A stretch of DNA of 64,000 bases from Candidatus Peregrinibacteria bacterium (GTDB taxonomy: Bacteria; Patescibacteriota; Gracilibacteria; UBA1369; JACRIC01), in assembly GCA_016188705.1 (NCBI GenBank), contig JACPHH010000024.1:1-64000 (forward strand). Reading direction: 5' to 3'. The translations under genes and the position numbers were made by a program. The notes beneath the pieces are model-generated. The model searched no databases, had not been told where the DNA came from, and worked only from the letters and a program-made list of their open reading frames with translations. Shown one piece after another: positions 9,155 to 17,243 of the stretch. The first letter of the stretch is position 1. The number at the start of each line of letters is the position of its first letter.

Positions 9155-10386
9155 ATAAAAACTTTTTACTCGGACTCATTCTGCTCTTCGGAAGCTTTCT
9201 GCTTTTGAAAAATTTTCTACAACCCCAAACTCCGATTCTCATTCAAGAAGGAGTCGCGATAACAACCGATCGAGCAGGCTACGATCGAGGTCAAATCGTA
9301 TCGATAAAAATCGCGAATAACACGAACGCGGCAATAACTCTGCCAGCCGATTGCCCCAAAGAACCTTTTGACGTTTTCGCGTCGGAAAATAATATTTGGG
9401 TAAAAAAAGAAGCAATCTCAAATATTAACTGCAAGGAATTAAATATCGATCAAGAAATAATTCTCCAGCCCGGCGCTTCAACGAAAATCCTCTATAATTA
9501 TTGGAATCATCAACTTTTTGGCGCATTTGGAAAATACAAAATCAGCATTCCAATCACAATAAATAATGAACAAAAAATCTTTACGTCAAACGAATTCAAC
9601 CTTCAAGAGGAATCATTTTTCAAAAAAATCTGGCTCAATTTTTTCTATCGGCCGCTGTATAATGTGCTTATTGCCTTCGCTCAAATTCTTCCATACCACA
9701 GTTTAGGAGGAGCCATCATTCTTTTAACGCTGCTCATTCGAACCATTCTCCTCATTCCGTCGCAAAGAGCGATGAAGGCGCAAAAAAAAATGCAGGAAAT
9801 GCAGCCACACCTTGAAGAAATTAAAAAAAAGTATAAAGATGACCAGCAGCGTTTAACCCAAGAAACTATGGCGCTTTGGCGTGAACACCGCGTCAATCCT
9901 TTTGGAAGCTGCCTGCCGCTCTTGGTACAGTTTCCCGTGCTCATCGCGGTTTTCAACGTGGTTCAAAACGGAATCAATCCGGATAGCATATATTTACTCT
10001 ACGAACCTTTGAAAAATTTTCCGCTTTCAAGTATTTCAACGCTTTTTCTCGGAATACTCGATTTGCAAAAAAACAATCTCTACGTTCTTCCAGTTATCGT
10101 TGGAGGGCTGCAATTTTTGCAAATGAAACTTTCCATGGCAAAAATAAAATCAAAAACGCCAACGAAAGAAAAAACAAAAGATGATATGCCGGACATCGCA
10201 ACAATCAATCGATCCATGATGTATTTTATGCCATTTCTCATAGCATTTTTTACCGCCTCCGTTCCATCGGGAGTCGGACTTTATTGGGGAGTATCTACCC
10301 TCTTTGGACTTGGTCAACAAATAGTAATCAATCGGCAAAGTGATGACGAAAAGGTAAAAGTGGAAGTCGTTAAGCAAAAACATTAA
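9151..10386 (+). CDS. yidC: Membrane protein insertase YidC/Oxa1 family with N-terminal extracytoplasmic beta domain
   Basis: LLTLLIRTILLIPSQRAMKAQKKMQEMQPHLEEIKKKYKDD ... NPFGSCLPLLVQFPVLIAVFNVV; about 130-aa domain after the first TM. Confidence 0.93.
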   Translation: MNKNFLLGLILLFGSFLLLKNFLQPQTPILIQEGVAITTDRAGYDRGQIVSIKIANNTNAAITLPADCPKEPFDVFASENNIWVKKEAISNINCKELNIDQEIILQPGASTKILYNYWNHQLFGAFGKYKISIPITINNEQKIFTSNEFNLQEESFFKKIWLNFFYRPLYNVLIAFAQILPYHSLGGAIILLTLLIRTILLIPSQRAMKAQKKMQEMQPHLEEIKKKYKDDQQRLTQETMALWREHRVNPFGSCLPLLVQFPVLIAVFNVVQNGINPDSIYLLYEPLKNFPLSSISTLFLGILDLQKNNLYVLPVIVGGLQFLQMKLSMAKIKSKTPTKEKTKDDMPDIATINRSMMYFMPFLIAFFTASVPSGVGLYWGVSTLFGLGQQIVINRQSDDEKVKVEVVKQKH

Positions 10387-10402
10387 CTCTTTACATACAT
10401 TT

Positions 10403-10891
10403 ATGGAAGATATCATTAAAGAAACTCTGGAAAACATTTTAAAAAAAATGTCTATTCATGTAAAAAAAATCCAGATAACGGAAGATAAAAAAGAAAAACG
10501 TTTTCGTGTAAATATTGAAAGCGAGGACTCAAGCATGCTTATCGGGTATCACGGTGAAACGATGTATAGTTTACAGCATCTCCTGAAAAGTATTCTTTGG
10601 AAAAAAGGAATAAGCGAAGAATACAACTTATTTCTTGACGTAGACAAATATCGTAAACGGCAAGAGGAAAGCGTCGTAATTCTCGCGGAACGAAAAGCGG
10701 AACAAGTACGAAAAACAGGCAGAAGCGTCATGCTTTTACCGATGTCAGGTTATTTCCGTCGCCTTGTGCATCTCCATCTTGCGGAAAAAGGTTTTGAGGA
10801 TATTGAAACTGAAAGCATTGGCGAAGGAGATCATCGTCAGGTTGTGATTAAGCTCAAAAATCATGAATCTCCATCGGAAAAAAATGAATAA
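10403..10891 (+). CDS. jag: KH/R3H RNA-binding protein Jag/EloR-like
   Basis: MLIGYHGETMYSLQHLLK (KH) and R3H region ESVVILAERKAEQVRKTGRSVMLLPMSGYFRRLVHLHLAE; yidC neighbour. Confidence 0.87.
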   Translation: MEDIIKETLENILKKMSIHVKKIQITEDKKEKRFRVNIESEDSSMLIGYHGETMYSLQHLLKSILWKKGISEEYNLFLDVDKYRKRQEESVVILAERKAEQVRKTGRSVMLLPMSGYFRRLVHLHLAEKGFEDIETESIGEGDHRQVVIKLKNHESPSEKNE

Positions 10892-11948
10892 CCGGCTGAA
10901 AAACATCTTTATCGCATTCAGTATTGCTTTGATGATTTCTTCGACGAACGTCCATGCTGAAATTATCGAATCAACCCCTGCCACTCAAGATGTTAATAAC
11001 AAAATAAGCGACACGCTTTTTAGTGATGTCGACGAAACACATCCTTCTTATGAAGCAATCCGTTATTTCAAAAACCACGAAATCATAAAAGGCTATGATG
11101 ATGGAAGTTTTCGCCCGGAAAAACCTGTCAATAGAGCCGAAGCCCTCAAAATTATTCTCCTCGGAGCCAATTATCATTTCACAAATAATATAATTTTCTC
11201 AACTGCGACAAATGATGTTGAAAAAAAATACAGCGATCTCGAAAAAAACGCTTGGTACGTTCCCTATATTCTCAAAGCAACGGAATTAAAAATCGTGAAT
11301 GGTTATTCGGACAATACGTTTAAACCGGAAAATACTCTCAATAAAGCCGAAGCTCTCAAAATGATTCTCGAATCAAACGAGGTCACATTAGAAAAAACAA
11401 TAAAACAACTTCCTTATGGAGATGTGCCTTCCGAAAGCTGGTTTGCTGGTTATTTTCAATACTACAAAAATTATCATTTATTGGAAACAGATGAAAACGG
11501 ATCCGTTCATCCATCGCATGAATTGAGCCGCGCCGAACTCGCTGATCTTATGTACCGCTTCATTAAAAGGGAAGAATTTGCCAAAGAACCTGAAAAAATT
11601 TCTCGATCCATCACAAAAGAATTAATCACGGGTAAAGCGACTTTTTATGGCGGAAATGATGGTTTCAATGGAAAACGAACGGCAAGCGGGGAAATTTTTG
11701 ATGACACGCTCATGACCGCGGCCCATCGCGATTTGCCATTTGGAACCTGGATACGAGTCTATTCAAAAGAAGATACAACTCAATATGTGGATGTAACAAT
11801 TAATGACCGCGGCCCGTATGACTATCGTTTTATACTCGATCTTTCAGCGGCAGCATTCGAAAAACTCGCGCCGACTTCGCGTGGCTTTATCGATATTCAG
11901 TACGAAATTATCAAAACTCCATCTAGGGAACCTCTGAAAAACGTATAA
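10863..11948 (+). CDS. SLH-domain protein with C-terminal RlpA-like double-psi beta-barrel domain
   Basis: SLH repeats (LFSDVDETHPSYEAIRYFKNHEIIKGYDDGSFRPEKPVNRAEALKIIL) then GKATFYGGNDGFNGKRTASGEIFDDTLMTAAHRDLPFGTWIRV...VTINDRGPY. Confidence 0.88.
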   Translation: MNLHRKKMNNRLKNIFIAFSIALMISSTNVHAEIIESTPATQDVNNKISDTLFSDVDETHPSYEAIRYFKNHEIIKGYDDGSFRPEKPVNRAEALKIILLGANYHFTNNIIFSTATNDVEKKYSDLEKNAWYVPYILKATELKIVNGYSDNTFKPENTLNKAEALKMILESNEVTLEKTIKQLPYGDVPSESWFAGYFQYYKNYHLLETDENGSVHPSHELSRAELADLMYRFIKREEFAKEPEKISRSITKELITGKATFYGGNDGFNGKRTASGEIFDDTLMTAAHRDLPFGTWIRVYSKEDTTQYVDVTINDRGPYDYRFILDLSAAAFEKLAPTSRGFIDIQYEIIKTPSREPLKNV

Positions 11949-12002
11949 TATTTGGTAGTTTTTGGGATAAATTTTTGAGATGGTTGGTGTGAACACTACC
12001 TA
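11923..12002 (+). repeat. R2 half-repeat (CTAGGGAACCTCTGAAAAA) followed by R3 end (TGTGAACACTACCTA)
   Basis: Exact 19-bp inverted match to 8757-8775; 14 of 15 match to the inverse of the R3 end at 8773. Confidence 0.8.
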
Positions 12003-12079
12003 AATAAATCACCTTTTATATTTTATCTTTGTAAAAAAATAAAAGGTGCTATACTACTACTCGGTACAAAAATAAATAC

Positions 12080-12445
12080 ATGAATCTTCATAAAAAATCA
12101 CCGATTTATCGAAAAAAAACTCCTCTATCACAGGAAATTAAGAGCATCTACCGTTCTCTCATTGTTGTTGTCGTTGGATTAAATATCATCTTGGCAAGTC
12201 TTCTGCTTTACTTTGGAAGTCAAAAAGCGACTTTGGGATACACATTGCAAGATTTACAAAACAAAAACGCAAAACTCATGCAAGAAAACAAAATCATCGA
12301 AACAAAAATTATTGAAGTGCGAACCGCCCAGACATTGAAAGACTCAAAAAAAGTAAAATCGATGGAAAATATTATTAAGGCTCAAGAATCAGACAAAAAT
12401 CGGGTTACTTATTTTGAAGAAGGAAACAGGGTAAGTTCAAAATAA
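12080..12445 (+). CDS. Small single-TM coiled-coil protein, FtsL/DivIC-like
   Basis: Short basic N-terminus, one TM (SLIVVVVGLNIILASLLLYFG), coiled coil LQDLQNKNAKLMQENKIIETKI. Confidence 0.5.
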   Translation: MNLHKKSPIYRKKTPLSQEIKSIYRSLIVVVVGLNIILASLLLYFGSQKATLGYTLQDLQNKNAKLMQENKIIETKIIEVRTAQTLKDSKKVKSMENIIKAQESDKNRVTYFEEGNRVSSK

Positions 12446-12496
12446 AAACGTAATTGAAAAAAATATTTATAGAAAAATCTGCAAATACATTTTGGA

Positions 12497-12789
12497 GTAT
12501 TTGCCCACCGCCGTTACTTTTTATTCAGATAGAAATGGAGCGGGAACTCCATTTTCGCTACGCTTCGCTATGCGCTCAAATGGCAGGAACTCACACAAAA
12601 CTCGCTTTCGTAACGAAATTTTAAATTTTTGAGCGAAAATTGTGAAGAGCGAGGAAGGCGTATCAAATAAGATACGTTGACGAGCTCTGAATAATTTGGA
12701 GCCAAAAATTTAAAATTGCAGTAGAAATGGGGTTTTGTCTGAGTTCCTGTTGTCCCCGCCCCATTTCTTCAAAAAAAGCGGTGGGCAGG
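12497..12789. repeat. R1 foldback element with nested R5 palindrome, flanked by 11-bp direct repeat TACATTTTGGA
   Basis: TTGCCCACCGCC... at 12501 and ...GCGGTGGGCAGG near 12778-12789 are inverted; TACATTTTGGA at 12486-12496 and 12790-12800; R5 arms aaattttaaatttttgagc / gccaaaaatttaaaatt inside. Confidence 0.78.
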
Positions 12790-12815
12790 TACATTTTGGA
12801 AGTCGCATGCATTGC

Positions 12816-13086
12816 TAGGCAGTGTTCATATAAAATTTTTACAGATGGAAGAGACGTATTTTGTTCAGTTCAAGGAACGACGACAAGAGTGTACCCAAAG
12901 GTACATTGAAAAGGAGTGACGCAGAAATGGACAAAATACGTCTCTTCCCTTTGGGTTGGACGGAAAGATGTCCGTCTTCTTTGTTGCTCGTCGCTTATGG
13001 AGACTTGCTCCACTGCGCTCCTCGCGCCTTGAATCGAGACATCTTTCCGTCCAACCATCGCAAAAATTTTATATGAACACTGCCTA
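12816..13086. mobile_element. MITE-like non-autonomous element (family R3) with perfect 25-bp TIRs at TA
   Basis: TAGGCAGTGTTCATATAAAATTTTT (12816-12840) is the exact reverse complement of 13062-13086; ends in TA on both sides; no credible ORF inside. Confidence 0.88.
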
Positions 13087-13149
13087 AAAAAATTGACTAC
13101 GAAAAAATTGACTTCGCCGGTTCTCCAGCTATACTTCTTGAGGTTATCT

Positions 13150-13224
13150 GGCGCCATCGTCTATTGGTTAGGACATCACCCTTTCAAGGTGCAAAGGCGG
13201 GTTCGATTCCCGCTGGCGCTACCA
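13150..13224 (+). tRNA. tRNA-Glu (anticodon TTC), CCA encoded
   Basis: ggcgcca...caccCTTTCAAggtg...gcgggTTCGATTcccgc tggcgct a CCA folds as a cloverleaf; anticodon loop CTTTCAA. Confidence 0.93.
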
Positions 13225-13260
13225 AAATCTAACACCTTCGCAAATAAATTAAATTTCGAC

Positions 13261-13286
13261 TAAGCAGTGTTCACATAAAATTTTTA
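13261..13286 (+). repeat. Solo R3 end (TAAGCAGTGTTCACATAAAATTTTTA)
   Basis: Near-identical to the TIR at 12816-12840. Confidence 0.8.
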
Positions 13287-13346
13287 TGAAAAATAGATCG
13301 ATGCTTTAAAAGTCTCTCATTTGCCGAAAAACTACTAGATTGCTAA

Positions 13347-13366
13347 GGAACCTCTGAAAAACGTAA
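13347..13366 (+). repeat. R2 half-repeat (GGAACCTCTGAAAAACGTAA)
   Basis: Matches copies at 11926, 24270 and 36227. Confidence 0.75.
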
Positions 13367-13388
13367 CTGCGTAATGAAAATTTAACCC

Positions 13389-13439
13389 TTGACCTTTCTA
13401 GTATAACAAACTATACTAAAAATGAATCTTTTTAGTATA
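13389..13439 (+). promoter_or_regulatory. Sigma-70-type promoter with TAGTATA dyad operator
   Basis: TTGACC (13389-13394), 17-nt spacer, TATACT (13412-13417); TAGTATA-N6-TATACTA at 13399-13418 overlaps the -10; third half-site TAGTATA at 13433-13439, just before the ATPase start. Confidence 0.7.
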
Positions 13440-13450
13440 TTCAAATATAT

Positions 13451-14872
13451 ATGAACCAAGAACTAATCCAATACCTGCAACAGCAAATCCGTACGACCAA
13501 TGAACGATTAAAACGTTTTACGCACAGCATAGATGGAAAAAAACATCCAAGGCGCTTTATATTCGTAAAACTGCAAAAGTATATAGATGACTTTTTGAGC
13601 AAAAAATCTGAAAACAGAATGGTAATTATTCCCGGATTCAGGGGAGTTGGTAAAACAACCCTCATGGCGCAAACGTGCACGGAGTACCAAAACAAAGTCG
13701 AAAAAATCTTATTTTTATCTGTTGAAGATGCCAAAAATTTGTTTGATGCAGGAATTAACGAACTCATGTCAGCCTATGAAGAAATTTTAGGCGATAATCT
13801 GGAAAGTGTAAAAAAACCTATCCTCATTTTCCTCGATGAAATTCAGAGCGATCCCAAATGGGCGGTCACGTTGAAATCACTCTTTGAGAAAACAACCAAT
13901 ATTTTTTTTTGTTGCACCGGTTCATCGGCTTTAGTTCTCCAAACGACAACAAATTTAGCACGCAGAGCGGTTTTTGAAAAAATGCCGCCAATATGTTTTA
14001 CCGAATTTGAGATGATAAAAAACAACGTGCATCCGCCAAAACTCAAAGAAAAAATCAGACAAACGATTTATTTCTCTACAAACGCCGAGGAAGTTTATAA
14101 TAATTTATTGCCATTACAGGCATCAACTCATCAATATTGGTCAAAAGTGAACAAAACCAATATAAGAACCTATTTGGCGTATGGCACATTACCTTTTTCT
14201 TTTGTAATGCCGAATGAATCCGCTGTATACGATTCGATTTCTTTACTTTTGGATAAAATCATCAAGCAAGATCTGCCGATGCTGGAAAATTTCGATAATA
14301 ACACTCTTGGAGTAGTGAAAAGAATCATCTTTGCCATTGCTGAGAACGACACGACAAGCCTCAACGCATTGGAGCAAAAATTTAAAATCAATCGTCTCAC
14401 GATAGCGAATATTTTTGACGCGCTGGAAAAAGCCGAATTGCTGATTAAAATTCCAGCATACGGTTCAAACATGACCATCGCCAAAAAACCAAACAAATAT
14501 CTTTTTATGTCTCCTGCAATCAGAATGTCATTTTTTTACTTCACTGGTCAGGAAAGCACCTACCTTACACGACAGGGAAAATTATTGGAAGATTCCATTG
14601 GATCACATTTATATCGAGAATTTATCATAAGAGGACAGGGTGCGATACGATACGACAGCGAACAGGGGGGGGCGGATTTTATTTTACAAATATTAAATAA
14701 CAAACAAATTATTATCGAGGTTGGGATGGGAAATAAGGACAAAAAACAAATTATAAACAGCATGAAAAAAATCAATTCCGACTACAATGTAATTTTCTCC
14801 GATTCCGGACTAAAAATTGATAAAAAATTTAAGACAGTGTCAATTCCTTTAGAATATTATTTTTTGATGTAA
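13451..14872 (+). CDS. AAA+ ATPase (AAA_14/DUF4143-type architecture)
   Basis: Walker A PGFRGVGKTTL, Walker B PILIFLDEIQSD, sensor FFCCTGSSAL; C-terminal GADFILQILNNKQIIIEVGMG resembles a nuclease-fold region. Confidence 0.75.
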   Translation: MNQELIQYLQQQIRTTNERLKRFTHSIDGKKHPRRFIFVKLQKYIDDFLSKKSENRMVIIPGFRGVGKTTLMAQTCTEYQNKVEKILFLSVEDAKNLFDAGINELMSAYEEILGDNLESVKKPILIFLDEIQSDPKWAVTLKSLFEKTTNIFFCCTGSSALVLQTTTNLARRAVFEKMPPICFTEFEMIKNNVHPPKLKEKIRQTIYFSTNAEEVYNNLLPLQASTHQYWSKVNKTNIRTYLAYGTLPFSFVMPNESAVYDSISLLLDKIIKQDLPMLENFDNNTLGVVKRIIFAIAENDTTSLNALEQKFKINRLTIANIFDALEKAELLIKIPAYGSNMTIAKKPNKYLFMSPAIRMSFFYFTGQESTYLTRQGKLLEDSIGSHLYREFIIRGQGAIRYDSEQGGADFILQILNNKQIIIEVGMGNKDKKQIINSMKKINSDYNVIFSDSGLKIDKKFKTVSIPLEYYFLM

Positions 14873-14954
14873 ACCACATCCCAATACCATATTGCACAAC
14901 TTATACGCAATCTTTACAATCCATAAATGCCTTAAATCTGATCAAATTCCAAAA

Positions 14955-15022
14955 TTTGAGCGCATAGCGAAAACCAATTCCCACCACATTGCTGTTTGAA
15001 TAAAAAATAAAGTGGCAAGCAA
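14955..15022 (+). repeat. R1 half-repeat
   Basis: tttgagcgcatagcgaaaaccaattcccaccacattgctgtttgaataaaaaataaagtggcaagca resembles the right half of R1. Confidence 0.6.
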
Positions 15023-15086
15023 ATATCAAAATTTTCCATTATGCCAAAAATTTTAATAAAAACCCACGAAAGGTCGACTTTTAAGT

Positions 15087-15890
15087 TTAAGATGACGATA
15101 AAACATGGCGGGGTTTTCGATAAAAGAGAATAAATGCCGAAATAACGTATACCGCATATCCAATCACTTCTGAAAGCGAAGGATTGCCATTATAACCAAA
15201 AACACCCTTGGCAAAGGTTCCAAGCGTACTTTTTTCATCAAAAACCGTATTGATGTTATAAAGATGCTCGACAAGAATCGGCAAAAAACCGGCTTCTTCC
15301 AATTCATGAATGCCGTGAGCAAAAAGCCCCGCGGCAAAAAGAACAAGGAAAAAACTCGAAACCTGAAAAAAACGTTTCACGGGTATTTTAATTTCAATGA
15401 TAAAAAACAGATACCCCAAAAAAAGCGCTGCGAAAATGCCAAAAAATCCAGCGCCAAAAGCAACGTGGCCACTGTTAAATTTTACGGCATTCAAAAAAAA
15501 TACGGTTTCAACTCCTTCGCGAAGTACCGCAAAAAATACGAGAAAAAAAAGACCATAAACATTGGAACGCTGATTTTGCAATTTCTGACGCAAAATAGAA
15601 CCAATATTTTTTTCCTTATAAAGCCATAAAATCATATACGAAAGAAAAATCGTGGCGAGTATCATGGTGACTCCTTCAAAAATTTGTTCATTCCGACCTG
15701 AAAAACCACCTTCAACAAGAGAAAAAAGATAAGCGAAAAAAAGACTGGTTACTGTAGCCGCGGCAAGAGACAAAAGAACAACAGAATAAAAATTCTGTTT
15801 TTTATTCTGCCTCAAAAAAGCCAAGACTATCCCGACAATAAGCGCCGCTTCAAGACTTTCACGAAAAGTGACAAGAAAACTTTCCAGCAT
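15087..15890 (-). CDS. FTR1-family iron permease
   Basis: MLESFLVTFRESLEAALIVGIVLAF and VLREGVETVFFL (two REXXE motifs); multiple TMs. Start moved in from 16007 to the ATG at 15890. Confidence 0.85.
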   Translation of the reverse strand: MLESFLVTFRESLEAALIVGIVLAFLRQNKKQNFYSVVLLSLAAATVTSLFFAYLFSLVEGGFSGRNEQIFEGVTMILATIFLSYMILWLYKEKNIGSILRQKLQNQRSNVYGLFFLVFFAVLREGVETVFFLNAVKFNSGHVAFGAGFFGIFAALFLGYLFFIIEIKIPVKRFFQVSSFFLVLFAAGLFAHGIHELEEAGFLPILVEHLYNINTVFDEKSTLGTFAKGVFGYNGNPSLSEVIGYAVYVISAFILFYRKPRHVLSSS

Positions 15891-16143
15891 ATATAAAAAA
15901 TAAAAAATATGTATCACGACATTAAAGATGAATCGAAAAAAGGTCAACACAAAAATAATAAAACATTGGAAAATTCGCACAAGATTATTTTTTTTAAAGG
16001 TTCCCATAGATCAATAAAAAAATTTAAGGTAAAATAAAAAACGTCAACGAGTTTTGAACAATTTAGAACAAAAAATTTCAAATCGTAGTAAAATGAAATT
16101 TTGAAGAAGTGCTTAAATTCACTGAAATCTATAAAAAAACGAA

Positions 16144-16680
16144 ATGACAATGCTACGCGACATTCTCACTATTTTTTTTCTCGCTTTTACATTACTGCTA
16201 CTTCTAACCGCTATGGTAAGCCTTTTTTTAGGAGTACCCTATGTGCCGAGTAAACGGAGGGTCATCGATGCTCTTCTCGAATATGTACCAAAAAAAAATA
16301 ACCTCAAGGTCTACGATTTAGGATGCGGCAATGGAAAAATTCTTTTTCAACTCGAAAAGAAAAAAGGCATAATCGGAACAGGGTATGAACTCGCGCCACT
16401 CGTTTTTATGTTCGCCATACTACAAAAATGGCTCAGACGCTCCAAAGTAAAATTACGATACGCGAATTTTTTTCATCAAAATCTTTCCGATGCGGACATC
16501 ATTCTCTGCTATTTAACACCGGGAATCCTGGAAAAACTCGGAAAAAAACTTCAAAACGAATGCAAAAAAGGAACACTCATTATAAGCCATACCTTCAAAA
16601 TCCCAGGATTAAACCCGAAACATATTCAAGAACGCGACATGGCAAAAAAATTACCAACATTATATATTTACGAAATTTAG
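16144..16680 (+). CDS. Membrane-anchored class I SAM methyltransferase (paralogue 1)
   Basis: N-terminal TM, VYDLGCGNGKILFQLE, GTGYELAP. Confidence 0.75.
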   Translation: MTMLRDILTIFFLAFTLLLLLTAMVSLFLGVPYVPSKRRVIDALLEYVPKKNNLKVYDLGCGNGKILFQLEKKKGIIGTGYELAPLVFMFAILQKWLRRSKVKLRYANFFHQNLSDADIILCYLTPGILEKLGKKLQNECKKGTLIISHTFKIPGLNPKHIQERDMAKKLPTLYIYEI

Positions 16681-16700
16681 GGAGCCCCTGAAAAATCTAA
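16681..16700 (+). repeat. R2-like half-repeat (GGAGCCCCTGAAAAATCTAA)
   Basis: Similar to other R2 copies; immediately follows a TAG stop. Confidence 0.55.
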
Positions 16701-16709
16701 CTTCATAAT

Positions 16710-17243
16710 ATGGATCTCAAAAAACTCGAACTCGTCATTATTTTTCTCCTCATGATACCGACAGTCATTGCTCTCGTGAAAGGAGCTCCTTTTGTGCCGA
16801 CTCCACTCAAAGCCGTTCGCCGGATGCTTGAACTCGGCCGTTTAAAAAAAGACGAAAAAGTCTACGATATAGGTTGCGGCGATGGACGGATCGTGCATCT
16901 CGCTTCAAAAGAATATGGAGCAAACGCAACGGGATTCGAACTGTCCCCTCTTATTTATTGTATCGCGAAAATCTGTCAGCCTTTTTGGAAATCAAAGGCT
17001 AAAATCCAATTTCGCGATTTTCGATTTCAAAATTTTCATGATGCCGATGCCATTTTTTGTTACCTCATGCCTGACACGCTCAAAAAAATACAAAAAAAAT
17101 GGGATAAAGAATTACGAAAAGGAACTCGGGTTATTTCCTATGCTTTTCCCATCGGAAATTGGAAACCAAGCCATAAAGAAGCAAAAAATCCTGAAAAAAA
17201 TCAAGCGCCTATTTGGGTGTACGAAATAGGAAAACACCAATAA
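16710..17243 (+). CDS. Membrane-anchored class I SAM methyltransferase (paralogue 2)
   Basis: N-terminal TM, VYDIGCGDGRIVHLASKEYGANATGFELSP, KGTRVISYAFPIGNWKPSH, APIWVYE. Confidence 0.8.
   Translation: MDLKKLELVIIFLLMIPTVIALVKGAPFVPTPLKAVRRMLELGRLKKDEKVYDIGCGDGRIVHLASKEYGANATGFELSPLIYCIAKICQPFWKSKAKIQFRDFRFQNFHDADAIFCYLMPDTLKKIQKKWDKELRKGTRVISYAFPIGNWKPSHKEAKNPEKNQAPIWVYEIGKHQ

Noticed and set aside
12727-13157. ORFs 12727-12909, 12861-13076 and 12870-13157
   Set aside because: They fall in palindromic elements and overlap TIRs; translation shows no protein-like pattern.
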